A stretch of 64,000 bases of DNA. Origin: Arthrobacter agilis (GTDB lineage: Bacteria > Actinomycetota > Actinomycetes > Actinomycetales > Micrococcaceae). This document shows, piece after piece, positions 6,849 through 15,603 of this stretch. The translations under genes and the position numbers were made by a program. The number at the start of each line of letters is the position of its first letter. The stretch's first letter is position 1. The notes under the pieces were generated by a model, which saw nothing but the letters and a program-made list of their open reading frames with translations, did not search any database and had not been told where the DNA came from. The stretch covers positions 1 through 64,000 of the forward strand of contig NZ_VHIM01000003.1 in NCBI RefSeq assembly GCF_006494655.1. Direction: 5' to 3'.

Positions 6849-8912
6849 GTGTCGACACCCACCACCCACCGCTGGCTGCGCTGGCCGTCCGAGCCGAACC
6901 GTCCCCGCATGGCGTACGGCGCCGACTACAACCCGGAGCAGTGGCCGCGCGAGACGTGGGACGAGGACGTCCGCCTCATGCGCGCGGCCGGCGTCAACGT
7001 GGTGTCGCTGGCGATTTTCTCCTGGGCCCGCCTGCAGCCCGAGCGCGACGAGTGGAACTTCGCCTGGCTGGACGAGGTCATCGACCTCCTGCACGCGAAC
7101 GGGATCGCCGTCGACCTCGCCACCGCGACCGCCTCCCCGCCGCCGTGGCTCGCCACCGAGCACCCCGAGATCCTCCCCGTCACGGCCGACGGCGGCACCC
7201 TCTGGCCCGGTGCCCGCCAGCACTGGCGCCCCACCAGCCCCGTCTTCCGCGAGCACGCCCTGAAGCTCGTCACAGCGATGGCTGAGCGCTACAGGGACCA
7301 CCCCGCCGTCTGCGCGTGGCACGTCTCCAACGAGCTCGGTTGCCACAACATCTACGACTACTCCGACGACGCCGCCGGCGCCTTCCGTACCTGGCTCACC
7401 GACCGCTACGGCAGCATCGACGCCCTCAACGACGCGTGGGGCACCGACTTCTGGTCCCAGCGCTACACGCGGTTCGAGCAGATCCTGCCCCCGCGCCAGG
7501 CCGCCTCGCACCCCAACCCCACGCAGCAGCTGGACTTCAAGCGGTTCTCCTCCGACGCCCTCAAGCAGTACCTGCGCGAGGAACGCGACATCCTGCACCG
7601 CATCACCCCGGATATCCCCGTGACCACCAACTTCATGGTCATGGGCGAGTCCAAGGGCATGGACTACGCCGACTGGGCGGCCGAGGTGGACTTCGTGGCC
7701 AACGACCACTACTTCATCCCGGGCCCGCAGGCCGTGGACGAGCTCTCCTTCTCCGCGAACCTCACCGGAAACATCGCCGGCGGCAAGCCGTGGTTCCTCA
7801 TGGAGCACTCCACGAGCGCCGTGAACTGGCAGCCCGTCAACACCCCGAAGAAGTCCGGCGCCCTCCGCCGTGATTCCCTCACCCATGTGGCCCACGGCGC
7901 CGACGCGGTCTGCTACTTCCAGTGGCGGCAGTCCAAGGCCGGCGCCGAGAAGTTCCACTCCGCGATGGTCCCCCACGCCGGCGAGGACAGCCCGATCTTC
8001 CGCGACGTCGTGGACCTCGGGCGCGAGCTCGGCGAACTGTCCGACGTCGTCGGCTCCACCCGCAGGCAGGCACCCGCGGCGATCCTGTTCGACTGGGACT
8101 CCTGGTGGGCTTCCGAGCAGGATTCCCACCCCTCTGACCGCCTCCACTACAAGCAGGAGGCCCTGGACTGGTACACGGCGTTCCTGAACCTCGGCATCCG
8201 CGCCGACGTGATCCCGGCACGCACGCACAGTGCGGACCTCAGCGGGTACGGGCTCGTGGTCGCACCCGTCCTCCACACCGTCCCGGTCTGGCTGAAGGAA
8301 CGCCTCGAGGGGTACGTGAACGGCGGGGGCCACCTCGTGGCCACCTACTTCAGCGGCATCACGGACGAGAACGACCACATCTGGCTCGGCGGCTACCCCG
8401 GTGCCCTCGCGGACCTGCTCGGCATCCGCATCGAGGAGTTCGGCCCGCTGCTCGACGGCGAGTCCGTCTCCCTGGACAACGGCGCCACCGCGACCCTGTG
8501 GGCCGATCGCGTGCTCCCCCGCGTCGACGACGTCGAGGTCCTCGCCCGCTACACCACCGGTGATCACGCGGGAGACGCCGCCGTGACGCGGCGCGCGAGC
8601 CCCTCCGCGACGGGTGCCGGCAGCGCCGCCTACGTGGGTGCCCGCCTCGGCGCGGATGGCGTCACGCCTGTCCTCGCGGATCTCGCTGCCCGCGCCGGAC
8701 TGACCAGCGACCTGCCCGCGGACCTCCGCGGCGCCGTCGAGCAGGTCATCCGCACCGGCGAGGACGCCGACTACGTCTTCCTCATCAACCGCACCGACGC
8801 ACCTGTGGACATCACGGGCGTCGACGGCGACACGCTCGCCGGCGAGGAGGCCAAACTGGCTCCCCGCTCCGTCGGCGTCCTCACGAGGAAGGCCGGCACC
8901 ACCGTCTCGTAA
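6849..8912 (+). CDS. GH42 beta-galactosidase
   Basis: 687 residues from GTG 6849, preceded by AAGGAG. It hydrolyses terminal beta-D-galactosides in the cytoplasm; no signal peptide is present. The TIM barrel begins with YGADYNPEQWP. The acid/base Glu162 lies in HVSNELG (158–164) and the nucleophile Glu319 in WFLMEHST, both standard GH42 positions. The barrel is followed by the trimerisation domain (about 400–610) and a C-terminal beta domain. Length fits the family (about 650–700). The context of LacI regulator and importer indicates intracellular cleavage of imported galactosides. Confidence 0.95.
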   Translation: MSTPTTHRWLRWPSEPNRPRMAYGADYNPEQWPRETWDEDVRLMRAAGVNVVSLAIFSWARLQPERDEWNFAWLDEVIDLLHANGIAVDLATATASPPPWLATEHPEILPVTADGGTLWPGARQHWRPTSPVFREHALKLVTAMAERYRDHPAVCAWHVSNELGCHNIYDYSDDAAGAFRTWLTDRYGSIDALNDAWGTDFWSQRYTRFEQILPPRQAASHPNPTQQLDFKRFSSDALKQYLREERDILHRITPDIPVTTNFMVMGESKGMDYADWAAEVDFVANDHYFIPGPQAVDELSFSANLTGNIAGGKPWFLMEHSTSAVNWQPVNTPKKSGALRRDSLTHVAHGADAVCYFQWRQSKAGAEKFHSAMVPHAGEDSPIFRDVVDLGRELGELSDVVGSTRRQAPAAILFDWDSWWASEQDSHPSDRLHYKQEALDWYTAFLNLGIRADVIPARTHSADLSGYGLVVAPVLHTVPVWLKERLEGYVNGGGHLVATYFSGITDENDHIWLGGYPGALADLLGIRIEEFGPLLDGESVSLDNGATATLWADRVLPRVDDVEVLARYTTGDHAGDAAVTRRASPSATGAGSAAYVGARLGADGVTPVLADLAARAGLTSDLPADLRGAVEQVIRTGEDADYVFLINRTDAPVDITGVDGDTLAGEEAKLAPRSVGVLTRKAGTTVS

Positions 8913-8920
8913 GACATGCA

Positions 8921-8960
8921 CGACGACGGGGCGTCCGCAGCAGCGGGCGCCCCGTCGTCG
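8921..8960 (+). terminator. Terminator hairpin after the GH42 gene
   Basis: CGACGACGGGGCG and CGCCCCGTCGTCG form a perfect 13-bp stem 9 bp after the beta-galactosidase stop. There is no U-run, as is common in high-GC actinobacteria. It also separates the operon from the convergent cupin gene. Confidence 0.65.
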
Positions 8961-9003
8961 TCGGGGTGGGGCCGCATCGGGATCGGCAGAGCCTGCCCGA
9001 CGG

Positions 9004-9351
9004 TCAGGTTCCCTCCGGGCCGAGTGACATCGGTCGGGGAGCCGGGTTCGGGTCAGGTTCCTTCAACTCGACGAAGAAAGCGTGCGTCGGCGTCGTCCCG
9101 GTGTTCTCGCCGTAGTGGTCCTGGGCGGACAGCCACCTGACCGCACCTTCGGGGAGCTCGACATCCAGGCTCGTACCGCGGGCATAGAGCCGCCGTCGGA
9201 AGGAGCTCGCGGTGATCATGACGCTGTCGGGATGATGGTGCTCCACACTCGTGTGGCCAGGCTCGTCCGTGTACTCGAGGACCCGGACGCGATCATTCTC
9301 GAAGGCCACGCGGTAATGGTTCGGATTGCTCTGGACTGGGTCGTCTGCCAT
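9004..9351 (-). CDS. Small cupin-fold protein
   Basis: 115 residues from ATG 9351 (MADDPVQSNP); an 11-codon longer frame exists but runs toward the divergent sigma gene. It is a single-domain cupin: RVRVLEYTDEPGHTSVEHHHPD carries the His cluster of the first cupin motif (position about 32–45) and GTTPTHAFFVELK the second. Such proteins are annotated only as cytoplasmic cupin-like. It is divergent from the ECF41-like sigma gene 80 bp away, so it could be a target of that sigma factor. Substrate is unknown. Confidence 0.8.
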   Translation of the reverse strand: MADDPVQSNPNHYRVAFENDRVRVLEYTDEPGHTSVEHHHPDSVMITASSFRRRLYARGTSLDVELPEGAVRWLSAQDHYGENTGTTPTHAFFVELKEPDPNPAPRPMSLGPEGT

Positions 9352-9431
9352 GGCCGGACTGTACGCCTGTGAAGCTACCGGCACCAGAGTCCCCGGACCC
9401 GATCGACGCCGGACGGCCTAGGGTGTGGCGT

Positions 9432-10307
9432 ATGGACCTGACCGGGCAGTTCGAGGCGGAACGCCCCCGCCTCGTGCGGATCGCCGCCGGGGTGCTGGAT
9501 GATCGCGCCGAAGGCGAGGACATGGTGCAGCAGGCATGGCTCCGGCTGCACGGCACGCGCACCACCATCGAGAATCTGCCCGCCTGGCTCACGGTCGTGA
9601 CGACACGCCTCTGCCTCGACCGGCTCCGCGCGAAAGTGCCCGAACCAGCCGAGACCCTGCCCGACGACGGCGGTACCGCCACGGACCCGGCAGACGGAGT
9701 GCTGGAGGCTGCAGCGGTGGGCGTCGCGCTGCAGGCAGTGCTCGAGCGCCTGTCCCCCAGTGAGCGCGTGGCCTTCGTCCTGCACGACACGCTCGGTGTG
9801 GAATTCCGGACCATCGCGGCCGTCCTCGCCGTCTCAGCCGACGCCGCCCGGAAGCTGGCCTCCCGGGCTCGGGCGAAGGTCGCTGCCTTCCCGCCGGGGG
9901 ACGCAGCTGCCGACTGGCAGGTGGTCGATGCCTTCCTGGCTGCCTCCCGCGGCGGCAGCTTCACGCGCCTCCTGCACCTGCTCGCGCCCGACGTCGTCGT
10001 CTCCGCCGACGCAGCGGCCATCGCGACCGGGACACCCGAGCGGATCGAGGGGCGCCAGTCCGTCGCGGCGATGTTCGACGGCGCCGCGGCGGCTGCCCTG
10101 CCCGTCTTCGTCGACGCACGCCCGGGAGCTGCCTGGTTCAATCGGGGTGCAGCCCGCGTGGCCTTCGACTTCGCCGTTGCCGACGGGCTGGTCCAGGCCA
10201 TCACGTTCCGGGCAGAGCCCGACGTCCTGGCGTCCCTCACGCGTCGCGCCGGGGCGAACCGGAAAGAGCGCCCCGCTGTCACATCCCGGCCCCGCCCGTC
10301 GTCATGA
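9432..10307 (+). CDS. ECF41-like sigma factor (SigJ type) with SnoaL-like C-terminus
   Basis: 291 residues from ATG 9432. Region 2 is near the N-terminus (DRAEGEDMVQQAWLRLHG, about 24–41, then LPAWLTVVTTRLCLDRLRAK), and region 4 follows (LSPSERVAFVLHDTLGVEFR, with a recognition helix at SADAARKLASRARAKV). A C-terminal NTF2/SnoaL-like domain (about 165–275) is the defining extra domain of ECF41, where it replaces an anti-sigma factor as a fused regulator. The usual ECF41 neighbour (a carboxymuconolactone decarboxylase or oxidoreductase) is absent. A divergent cupin and a small DUF1059-like protein flank it instead. Confidence 0.88.
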   Translation: MDLTGQFEAERPRLVRIAAGVLDDRAEGEDMVQQAWLRLHGTRTTIENLPAWLTVVTTRLCLDRLRAKVPEPAETLPDDGGTATDPADGVLEAAAVGVALQAVLERLSPSERVAFVLHDTLGVEFRTIAAVLAVSADAARKLASRARAKVAAFPPGDAAADWQVVDAFLAASRGGSFTRLLHLLAPDVVVSADAAAIATGTPERIEGRQSVAAMFDGAAAAALPVFVDARPGAAWFNRGAARVAFDFAVADGLVQAITFRAEPDVLASLTRRAGANRKERPAVTSRPRPSS

Positions 10308-10358
10308 TGGTGAGGCACCGTTCTCGCGGATGCCCGTCCATCGACCGGAGGACCTGCC

Positions 10359-10595
10359 ATGAAGACCATGACCTGCAAGCAACTCGGCGGCCCCTGCGAT
10401 CTCGCTTTCACGGGCGAGAGCGCGGACATCATCATCCAGGCCCAGGACCAGCACCTGAAGGACGCCGTCGCAGCCGGCGACACCGAGCATCAGACGGCCC
10501 GTGACGCCATGAAGGCGCGCTGGCGCAATCCGATCAAGGGCCTGGGCTGGTACAACGGCACCAAGAAGGCCTTCGCCGCACTGCCTGAGGGCTGA
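10359..10595 (+). CDS. Small DUF1059-like protein
   Basis: 78 residues from ATG 10359 with GGAGGA upstream. The N-terminal MKTMTCKQLGGPCDLAFTGE matches the DUF1059 pattern (conserved Cys6 and Cys13, GG-x-CD), a small actinobacterial and archaeal family of unknown function. After residue 45 a basic, tryptophan-containing tail (WRNPIKGLGWYN) departs from the short family length. It lies 51 bp after the sigma gene, possibly in the same transcript. Confidence 0.75.
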   Translation: MKTMTCKQLGGPCDLAFTGESADIIIQAQDQHLKDAVAAGDTEHQTARDAMKARWRNPIKGLGWYNGTKKAFAALPEG

Positions 10596-10727
10596 CTCGA
10601 GCGCCTACGGCCCCAGGTACCCAGCACACGACCAGCACGGCGAAGCCGTTTGTTCGCGGCATGCAGCAGGATCGGGACGACGGGGCGGAAGCCAGCGTGA
10701 GAGGTTGCCGAGGACCCGGGGAGTAGG

Positions 10728-10973
10728 TCAGGGCGCGTTGCCTGGGACTGCTCCCGCGGGCGCTTCGCCGTCCGACCCTCGATCCGTAAGGCCCCTGGTC
10801 ACCGCTCCCGCCCCCGCGGCGAGGAACACCCAGGCGGAGAAGATCACCACACGGTAGACCGAGGACTCCCCCAGCCAGTCCAGCAGCAGCGATCGCCCGC
10901 CGAAGATCAGCACCGCCAGCGCGAAGCACCCGCCGGCGACGAGGAACCACCGAAGGTTCTTCCTGGTCATCAT
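10728..10973 (-). CDS. Small two-TM membrane protein
   Basis: 81 residues. Two hydrophobic segments are visible (about 9–27, WFLVAGGCFALAVLIFGG, and about 41–58, VVIFSAWVFLAAGAGAV) with a short acidic C-terminal tail. No family is recognised. It stands alone between the DUF1059-like gene and an acidic small protein. Function unknown. Confidence 0.6.
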   Translation of the reverse strand: MMTRKNLRWFLVAGGCFALAVLIFGGRSLLLDWLGESSVYRVVIFSAWVFLAAGAGAVTRGLTDRGSDGEAPAGAVPGNAP

Positions 10974-11069
10974 GCCCCCCTCGTCATGAGCTTCCAGCCT
11001 AGGGGGCAGGACGCGTCGCGGCGAGGCCGACGGCGGCGGGAAGCGAGCGAAGCCGCGACCCCGAACAGG

Positions 11070-11110
11070 AAAAAGGGGCGCCCGCAGCGTGAACTGCTGC
11101 GGACGCCCCT
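11070..11110 (-). terminator. Rho-independent terminator of the 53-aa acidic protein gene
   Basis: On the minus strand a GC-rich stem (GGGGCGTCCGCAGC pairing with GCTGCGGGCGCCCC, one mismatch) is followed by TTTTTCC. It lies 40 bp after the stop codon at 11150, so this is a convincing intrinsic terminator. Confidence 0.75.
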
Positions 11111-11149
11111 CCCGGTCTTGCGCCGATACGCCGGTGCCGGCCGGCGGAA

Positions 11150-11311
11150 TCAGCTGTTGTCGGTGCGGACCGGGCTGTCGCCGTTCTCGGCGAGCGGCGA
11201 GGTGTCGTCGCCGCCGTCGCCTTCGGACAGGGCCGCGTGCCCTGCGAGGGACTCGGACAGCTGCTCGTCGGCAGTCGGGTCGTGCTGGGGCTTCTCGTCG
11301 TGCGTGCTCAT
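11150..11311 (-). CDS. Small acidic, disordered protein
   Basis: 53 residues from ATG 11311 with GGAAGGA upstream; a longer frame from 11356 has no ribosome site. Rich in Asp, Glu, Ser and Gly (MSTHDEKPQHDPTADEQLSE…), with no hydrophobic core, so it is probably intrinsically disordered. Its promoter region contains AAGCCTGCTGATGA (minus strand, around 11395–11408), resembling the element before the glsB-like gene, which suggests a stress-linked role. Confidence 0.65.
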   Translation of the reverse strand: MSTHDEKPQHDPTADEQLSESLAGHAALSEGDGGDDTSPLAENGDSPVRTDNS

Positions 11312-11464
11312 GGGACGTCCTTCCGATGGGATGGTGCCTGGTCGGTCCGACGCCACGCGGTGCTGGTCGGCGTCGTCGTGTCAGCGTACGCCCATCATCA
11401 GCAGGCTTGGTATCGGTGCGGGTGGAGGCAGGGTTCCCGGGCCGTCCGTCGCCGGACCGGACGG

Positions 11465-12274
11465 TCAGCGTTCCACCGTCGTGTGGTGCCGGCCGAGCGG
11501 GAGCATCAGAGGCTTGTTCGACGTCGGGTCGACCACCACCCGGCTGTCCAGGCCGAAGACGGCGCGGATCGTCTCCTCGGTGAGCACCTCGGCCGGCGTG
11601 CCGAGCGCGTGGACCTGTCCGTCGGTGAGGGCGATCAGGTGGTCGGCGTAGCGTGCGGCGAGATTGAGGTCATGGAGGACTATCACGATCGTGGTGCCAC
11701 GCGACCGGTTGAGATCCGTCAGGAGGTCGAGGACCTCGAGCTGGTGGCTGACGTCGAGGAACGTGGTGGGCTCGTCGAGCAGGAGGATGTCCGTCTGCTG
11801 CGCGAGGGCCATCGCGATCCACACGCGCTGCCGCTGCCCGCCGGAGAGCTCGTCCACGGGCCGGTCCGCGAGGGCCGCGGTCTCGGTGGCGGTAAGCGCG
11901 TCCGCGACGGCCTGGTCGTCCGCGGGAGTCCACCGCGAGAACAGGCCCTGGTGCGGGTGCCGCCCGCGGCCCACGAGGTCCGCGACGGTGATGCCCTCCG
12001 GGGCGGTGGGCGATTGCGGGAGGAGGCCGAGCGTGCGGGCCAGTTCCTTCGCCGGCGTCTGGTGGACCGCTCGGCCGTCGAGGATCACCTGCCCGCCCCT
12101 GGGTGCGAGCAGGCGGGACATGGCGCGCAGCAGGGTGGACTTGCCGCAGGCGTTGGCGCCGACGATCACGGAGATGCCGCCCATCGGGACCCGCAGGTCG
12201 AGGTCCTGGACGACGGTCCGGGTCCCGTAGCCCACCGTGAGGTTCTGGGCGTGCAGAGTGTGGGCAGTGGTCAT
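11465..12274 (-). CDS. Iron-siderophore ABC transporter ATP-binding protein (FepC-like)
   Basis: 269 residues from ATG 12274, overlapping the permease stop by 4 bp (ATGA). Walker A is GANACGKST (39–47), the signature LSGGQ is at 143–147, and Walker B is LLLDEPTTFLD. The replacement of GPNGCGKST by GANACGKST is common in siderophore ATPases. It energises uptake by the two FecCD-type permeases encoded upstream and is the last gene of the operon. Confidence 0.93.
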   Translation of the reverse strand: MTTAHTLHAQNLTVGYGTRTVVQDLDLRVPMGGISVIVGANACGKSTLLRAMSRLLAPRGGQVILDGRAVHQTPAKELARTLGLLPQSPTAPEGITVADLVGRGRHPHQGLFSRWTPADDQAVADALTATETAALADRPVDELSGGQRQRVWIAMALAQQTDILLLDEPTTFLDVSHQLEVLDLLTDLNRSRGTTIVIVLHDLNLAARYADHLIALTDGQVHALGTPAEVLTEETIRAVFGLDSRVVVDPTSNKPLMLPLGRHHTTVER

Positions 12275-13329
12275 AGCGAGCCTCCCGAGCGGTTGGTCCG
12301 CACGATCAGATAGACGAGATACGGGGCACCGAGCACGCCGGTGATCACGCCCACGGGGTAGCGGACGCCGAACGCGTACTGCCCCAGGAAATCGGCGGTC
12401 ACCACGAGGAGGCTGCCCACGAGGGCTGACGGGATCAGGAGGGAGGCGCCGGGGCCCACGATCCGCGCGGCGATCGGTCCGGAGAGGAAGGCGACGAAGG
12501 CGATGGGCCCGGCGGCCGCCGTCGCGAAGGCGATGAGGCCCACGGCGGCGATGATGACGATGATCCGTGTGTGCTCGACGCGGACGCCGAGGGCCGACGC
12601 GGCGTCGTCGCCCAGCTGGGATGCGGACAGGTTCCGGGACTGCGTGAGGAGCACGGGGGCGAGGACGGCGAGGGCGATCACGACGGGCACCACCTCGGAC
12701 CACCGGGTGCCGTTGAGGCTGCCGGTCAGCCAGCGCGAGGCCTCCTGCAGGTCCCACTGCGCGGCCTTGCTGAGCACGTAGGCCGTCAGGCTGTCGAGCA
12801 TGGCGGCGATCCCGATGCCGATTAGGATGAGTCGCGTGCCCACGACGCCGTCCTTGAAGGATAGCCCGTACACCAGCAGCGCGATGCCCAGGCCCGCGAC
12901 GATCGCGAAGATCGAGACCTGTGTGGCGCCGAGGCCGAGGGTGATGATGGCGAAGGCGGCCGCGGCGCTCGCACCCGCGCTGATCCCGATGATGTCCGGG
13001 CTGGCGAGCGGATTGCGGAGCATGGTCTGGAACGTCACCCCGCCGATCCCGAAGCAGAGACCGGCGATGACGGCGAGGGTGGCGCGCGGCAGCCGCAGGC
13101 GGCCCACCGTGAAACTCGCGCCGTCGATGTCCCGGCCCAGGATCACCCCGAGGACATCCCCCGGCGTGTATGTGGTCTGCCCCACGCACAGCGAGACGAC
13201 GAAGGCGACGACGATCAGGGCGGCGAGGATCCCCACCACGAGGCGACGCCGGGCGGTGCGGCGCCGCCGCCCGCCGGCGATCTCGGCGGCGGAGATGCCG
13301 GTCCGAGGGAGGGCCTGCAGCGCCGTCAC
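12271..13329 (-). CDS. Iron-siderophore ABC transporter permease (FepG-like, FecCD family)
   Basis: 352 residues from ATG 13329, overlapping the preceding permease stop by 4 bp. An arginine-rich cytoplasmic N-terminus (GGRRRRTARRR) is followed by about nine or ten membrane segments. FecCD-family signatures include RLPRATLAVIAGLCFGIGGV, then MLRNPLASPDIIGISAGAS. Forms a heterodimeric channel with the next-encoded FepD-like subunit. Confidence 0.93.
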   Translation of the reverse strand: MTALQALPRTGISAAEIAGGRRRRTARRRLVVGILAALIVVAFVVSLCVGQTTYTPGDVLGVILGRDIDGASFTVGRLRLPRATLAVIAGLCFGIGGVTFQTMLRNPLASPDIIGISAGASAAAAFAIITLGLGATQVSIFAIVAGLGIALLVYGLSFKDGVVGTRLILIGIGIAAMLDSLTAYVLSKAAQWDLQEASRWLTGSLNGTRWSEVVPVVIALAVLAPVLLTQSRNLSASQLGDDAASALGVRVEHTRIIVIIAAVGLIAFATAAAGPIAFVAFLSGPIAARIVGPGASLLIPSALVGSLLVVTADFLGQYAFGVRYPVGVITGVLGAPYLVYLIVRTNRSGGSL

Positions 13330-14369
13330 AACTCACGCACCTTCTGGCGGCGGACGATGTAGATGAAGAAGGGGGCACCCACGAGCGCCGTGATGATGCC
13401 GACGTCGATCTCCTCCGGACGTGCCACGATCCGCCCGAGAACGTCGGTGGAGGTGAGGAGGATGGCCCCGAGGACGGCGGAGAGGGGCAGCAGCCACCGG
13501 TGGTCGACGCCGATCAGCAGGCGGCAGGCGTGCGGGACAACGAGGCCCACGAAACCGATGGGACCCGTCACGGCGGTGACCGCTCCGCAGAGGAGCACGG
13601 CGCCGAACGCCGCAGCCCCGCGCGCCACCGCCACGCGTTCGCCGAGACCGGCAGCGAGTTCGTCCCCGAGCGCGAGGGAGTTCAGCGACCGCGCCGAGAG
13701 CATGCTCAGCAGCAGGCCGACGGCGAGGAAGGGCAGCACCTGGCTGATGCTCGCGAAGGTGGCGCCCCCGACACCGCCGATCAGCCAGGACCGGACGGTG
13801 CCCGAGATGTCTCCGCGGGGAAGCACGACGGCGCTGATGAGGGAGGTCAGGGCCGCCGAGGTGGCCGCGCCGGCCAGGGCGAGCTTGAGCGGAGAGGCTC
13901 CCCCGCGTCCCAGCGAACCGACGGTGTAGACGAACACCGCCGTGACCGAGGCACCGGCGATCGCCACCCAGATGTAGCCCGTCGCCGAGCTGAGACCCAC
14001 CGTGGCGAGCGCGGCGACGACGGCGAGCGACGCACCGGTGTTGACGCCTAGTATTCCCGGATCAGCGAGCGGGTTGCGCGTGACGCCCTGCATCACGGCG
14101 CCGGAGAGTCCGAGGGCCGCGCCGGCGAGGACGGCCAGGAGGGTGCGCGGGATCCGCTTGGCCACCGCGGCTTCGTCGAAGCCGTCCACCGATCCGCCGA
14201 GGGCTGCGAGGACGTCCCCGACCGACACGGTGCGGGAGCCGACGCCCACGGAGGCGATTGCCACGGCACAGAGCACGGCGAGGGCGATCACGAGCCAGAG
14301 CAGCCGACGACGGCGCAGCCCCCGCGCGGGGGCGGGAGCTGCGACGGCGGGTGGAGCGGACAGTGCCAC
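13326..14369 (-). CDS. Iron-siderophore ABC transporter permease (FepD-like, FecCD family)
   Basis: 347 residues from GTG 14369, whose first base is the last base of the binding-protein stop (TAGTG). Longer frames run back through the lipoprotein gene and are not real. Family motifs are RIPRTLLAVLAGAALGLSGA and MQGVTRNPLADPGILGVNTG; about nine to ten membrane segments. Partner of the FepG-like permease. Confidence 0.92.
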   Translation of the reverse strand: MALSAPPAVAAPAPARGLRRRRLLWLVIALAVLCAVAIASVGVGSRTVSVGDVLAALGGSVDGFDEAAVAKRIPRTLLAVLAGAALGLSGAVMQGVTRNPLADPGILGVNTGASLAVVAALATVGLSSATGYIWVAIAGASVTAVFVYTVGSLGRGGASPLKLALAGAATSAALTSLISAVVLPRGDISGTVRSWLIGGVGGATFASISQVLPFLAVGLLLSMLSARSLNSLALGDELAAGLGERVAVARGAAAFGAVLLCGAVTAVTGPIGFVGLVVPHACRLLIGVDHRWLLPLSAVLGAILLTSTDVLGRIVARPEEIDVGIITALVGAPFFIYIVRRQKVREL

Positions 14370-15409
14370 TACGACTTGGCTGCGGCGTCCGAGAGGAGCG
14401 AGAGGTAGTCCTCGAGGACCCAGGAGATGGACAGCGGCGTGGGGTTCGCGGCCGTGCCCACGGGGGTGGTGCCGGGCAGGTTGACGATGGCCTTGTTGGC
14501 GACCGCCGGGATCTGCGAGAGCAGCGGGTCCGCCTCGAGCGTCGAGACGAGTTCGTCGTCGCCGTAGGTGACGATGATGTCGACGTCGTCGAGCACGTCC
14601 GCCTGCTCGGTACTGATGGTGCCGGAGAACAGGTCTGTCTCGGCGGACGCGGTCGCGACGCTCTCCGGCGTGGCGAGGCCCAGGTCCTCGAAGAACATCG
14701 CCCGGGTGTCGTGCGTGGTGTAGTAGCTGACCTCGCTGAGGTCGGTCGGGTCGACGTGCGTCATGAACATGGTCTTCTTCCCGGCGATGCCGGGGAACTC
14801 CGCGGTGGCGTCGCTGATCTGCTGGTCGAGATCCGCGATGAGCTCCTTGCCCTCCTCGGGCATGCCCATGCCGGCGCTGTTGAGCTCGATCATCTCGCGC
14901 CAGGGGGTGCCCCATGCCGTCTCGGGGAAGGCGACGACGGGGGCGATCTCGCTGAGGGTGTCGTAGTCCTCCTGCGTGAGGCCGGAGTAGGCGGCGAGGA
15001 TCACGTCGGGTGCGGTGTCCGCGACGGCCTCGAAGTCGATGCCGTCGGTCTCGTCGAACAGCACCGGTGTCTCGCCGCCGAGCTCGTCGAGCTTCTCCGT
15101 GACCCAGGGGAGCACACCGTCGCCGTCGTCGTCGCCGAAGGTCGCGGCCGCCATGCCCACGGGTACGACGCCGAGTGCCAGGGGTACTTCCTGGTTGGCC
15201 CATGCCACGGTCGCGACGCGCTCTGGCTTCTCCTCGATGGTGGTGGTGCCGAAGCTGTGCTCGATCGTGATGGGTTCGAAGCCGGAACCGGAACCGGCGG
15301 CCGGGGACACCGCTGCGCCGGGCTCTGTGGCGGGCGTGGCGCAGGCCGCGAGAGCGACGGTCATCGAGGCTGCAGCGGCGAGGGCGAGGAGTCTGGGAGC
15401 GCGGAGCAT
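14369..15409 (-). CDS. Iron-siderophore binding lipoprotein (FepB/FhuD-like)
   Basis: 346 residues from ATG 15409. The signal peptide ends in the lipobox LAAC (Cys23), followed by a short Ala/Pro/Gly linker and a type III helical-backbone binding protein: IEHSFGTTTIEEKPERVATV at the start is the usual first strand and PERV turn, and DVILAAYSGLTQEDYDTL is the second typical motif. It is the first gene of a four-gene operon (binding protein, two permeases, ATPase). A DtxR/IdeR-like box 70 bp upstream points to repression by iron. Confidence 0.93.
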   Translation of the reverse strand: MLRAPRLLALAAAASMTVALAACATPATEPGAAVSPAAGSGSGFEPITIEHSFGTTTIEEKPERVATVAWANQEVPLALGVVPVGMAAATFGDDDGDGVLPWVTEKLDELGGETPVLFDETDGIDFEAVADTAPDVILAAYSGLTQEDYDTLSEIAPVVAFPETAWGTPWREMIELNSAGMGMPEEGKELIADLDQQISDATAEFPGIAGKKTMFMTHVDPTDLSEVSYYTTHDTRAMFFEDLGLATPESVATASAETDLFSGTISTEQADVLDDVDIIVTYGDDELVSTLEADPLLSQIPAVANKAIVNLPGTTPVGTAANPTPLSISWVLEDYLSLLSDAAAKS

Positions 15410-15478
15410 GGGGTCCTTCCGGGAGTGGCGACGAGGGCGGATACCGGCGTGCTACCGGCCGGAATGAGCCTCGGAGCA

Positions 15479-15497
15479 TCAGGTAAGGATTACCTTA
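15479..15497. promoter_or_regulatory. DtxR/IdeR-type iron box
   Basis: TCAGGTAAGGATTACCTTA matches the 19-bp iron-box consensus (TTAGGTTAGGCTAACCTAA) at 14 of 19 positions and keeps the dyad. It lies 70–88 bp upstream of the siderophore-binding lipoprotein start, as expected for a Fe2+-dependent DtxR-family repressor site. Confidence 0.75.
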
Positions 15498-15603
15498 GCA
15501 GCATTAGCGCATGCGATCGTGACGTTATTCTCCGCGCCCGAACCAGCCCCGCGCGGCGCGGATTGCGGACGCCGGCTGTCCGCGGGGACCTGCGCATGCC
15601 GGG

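Noticed and set aside
5207-6910. 567-codon minus-strand frame opposite the sugar-binding lipoprotein
   Set aside because: The plus-strand frame has a lipobox and binding-protein motifs. The minus frame has no recognisable domain.
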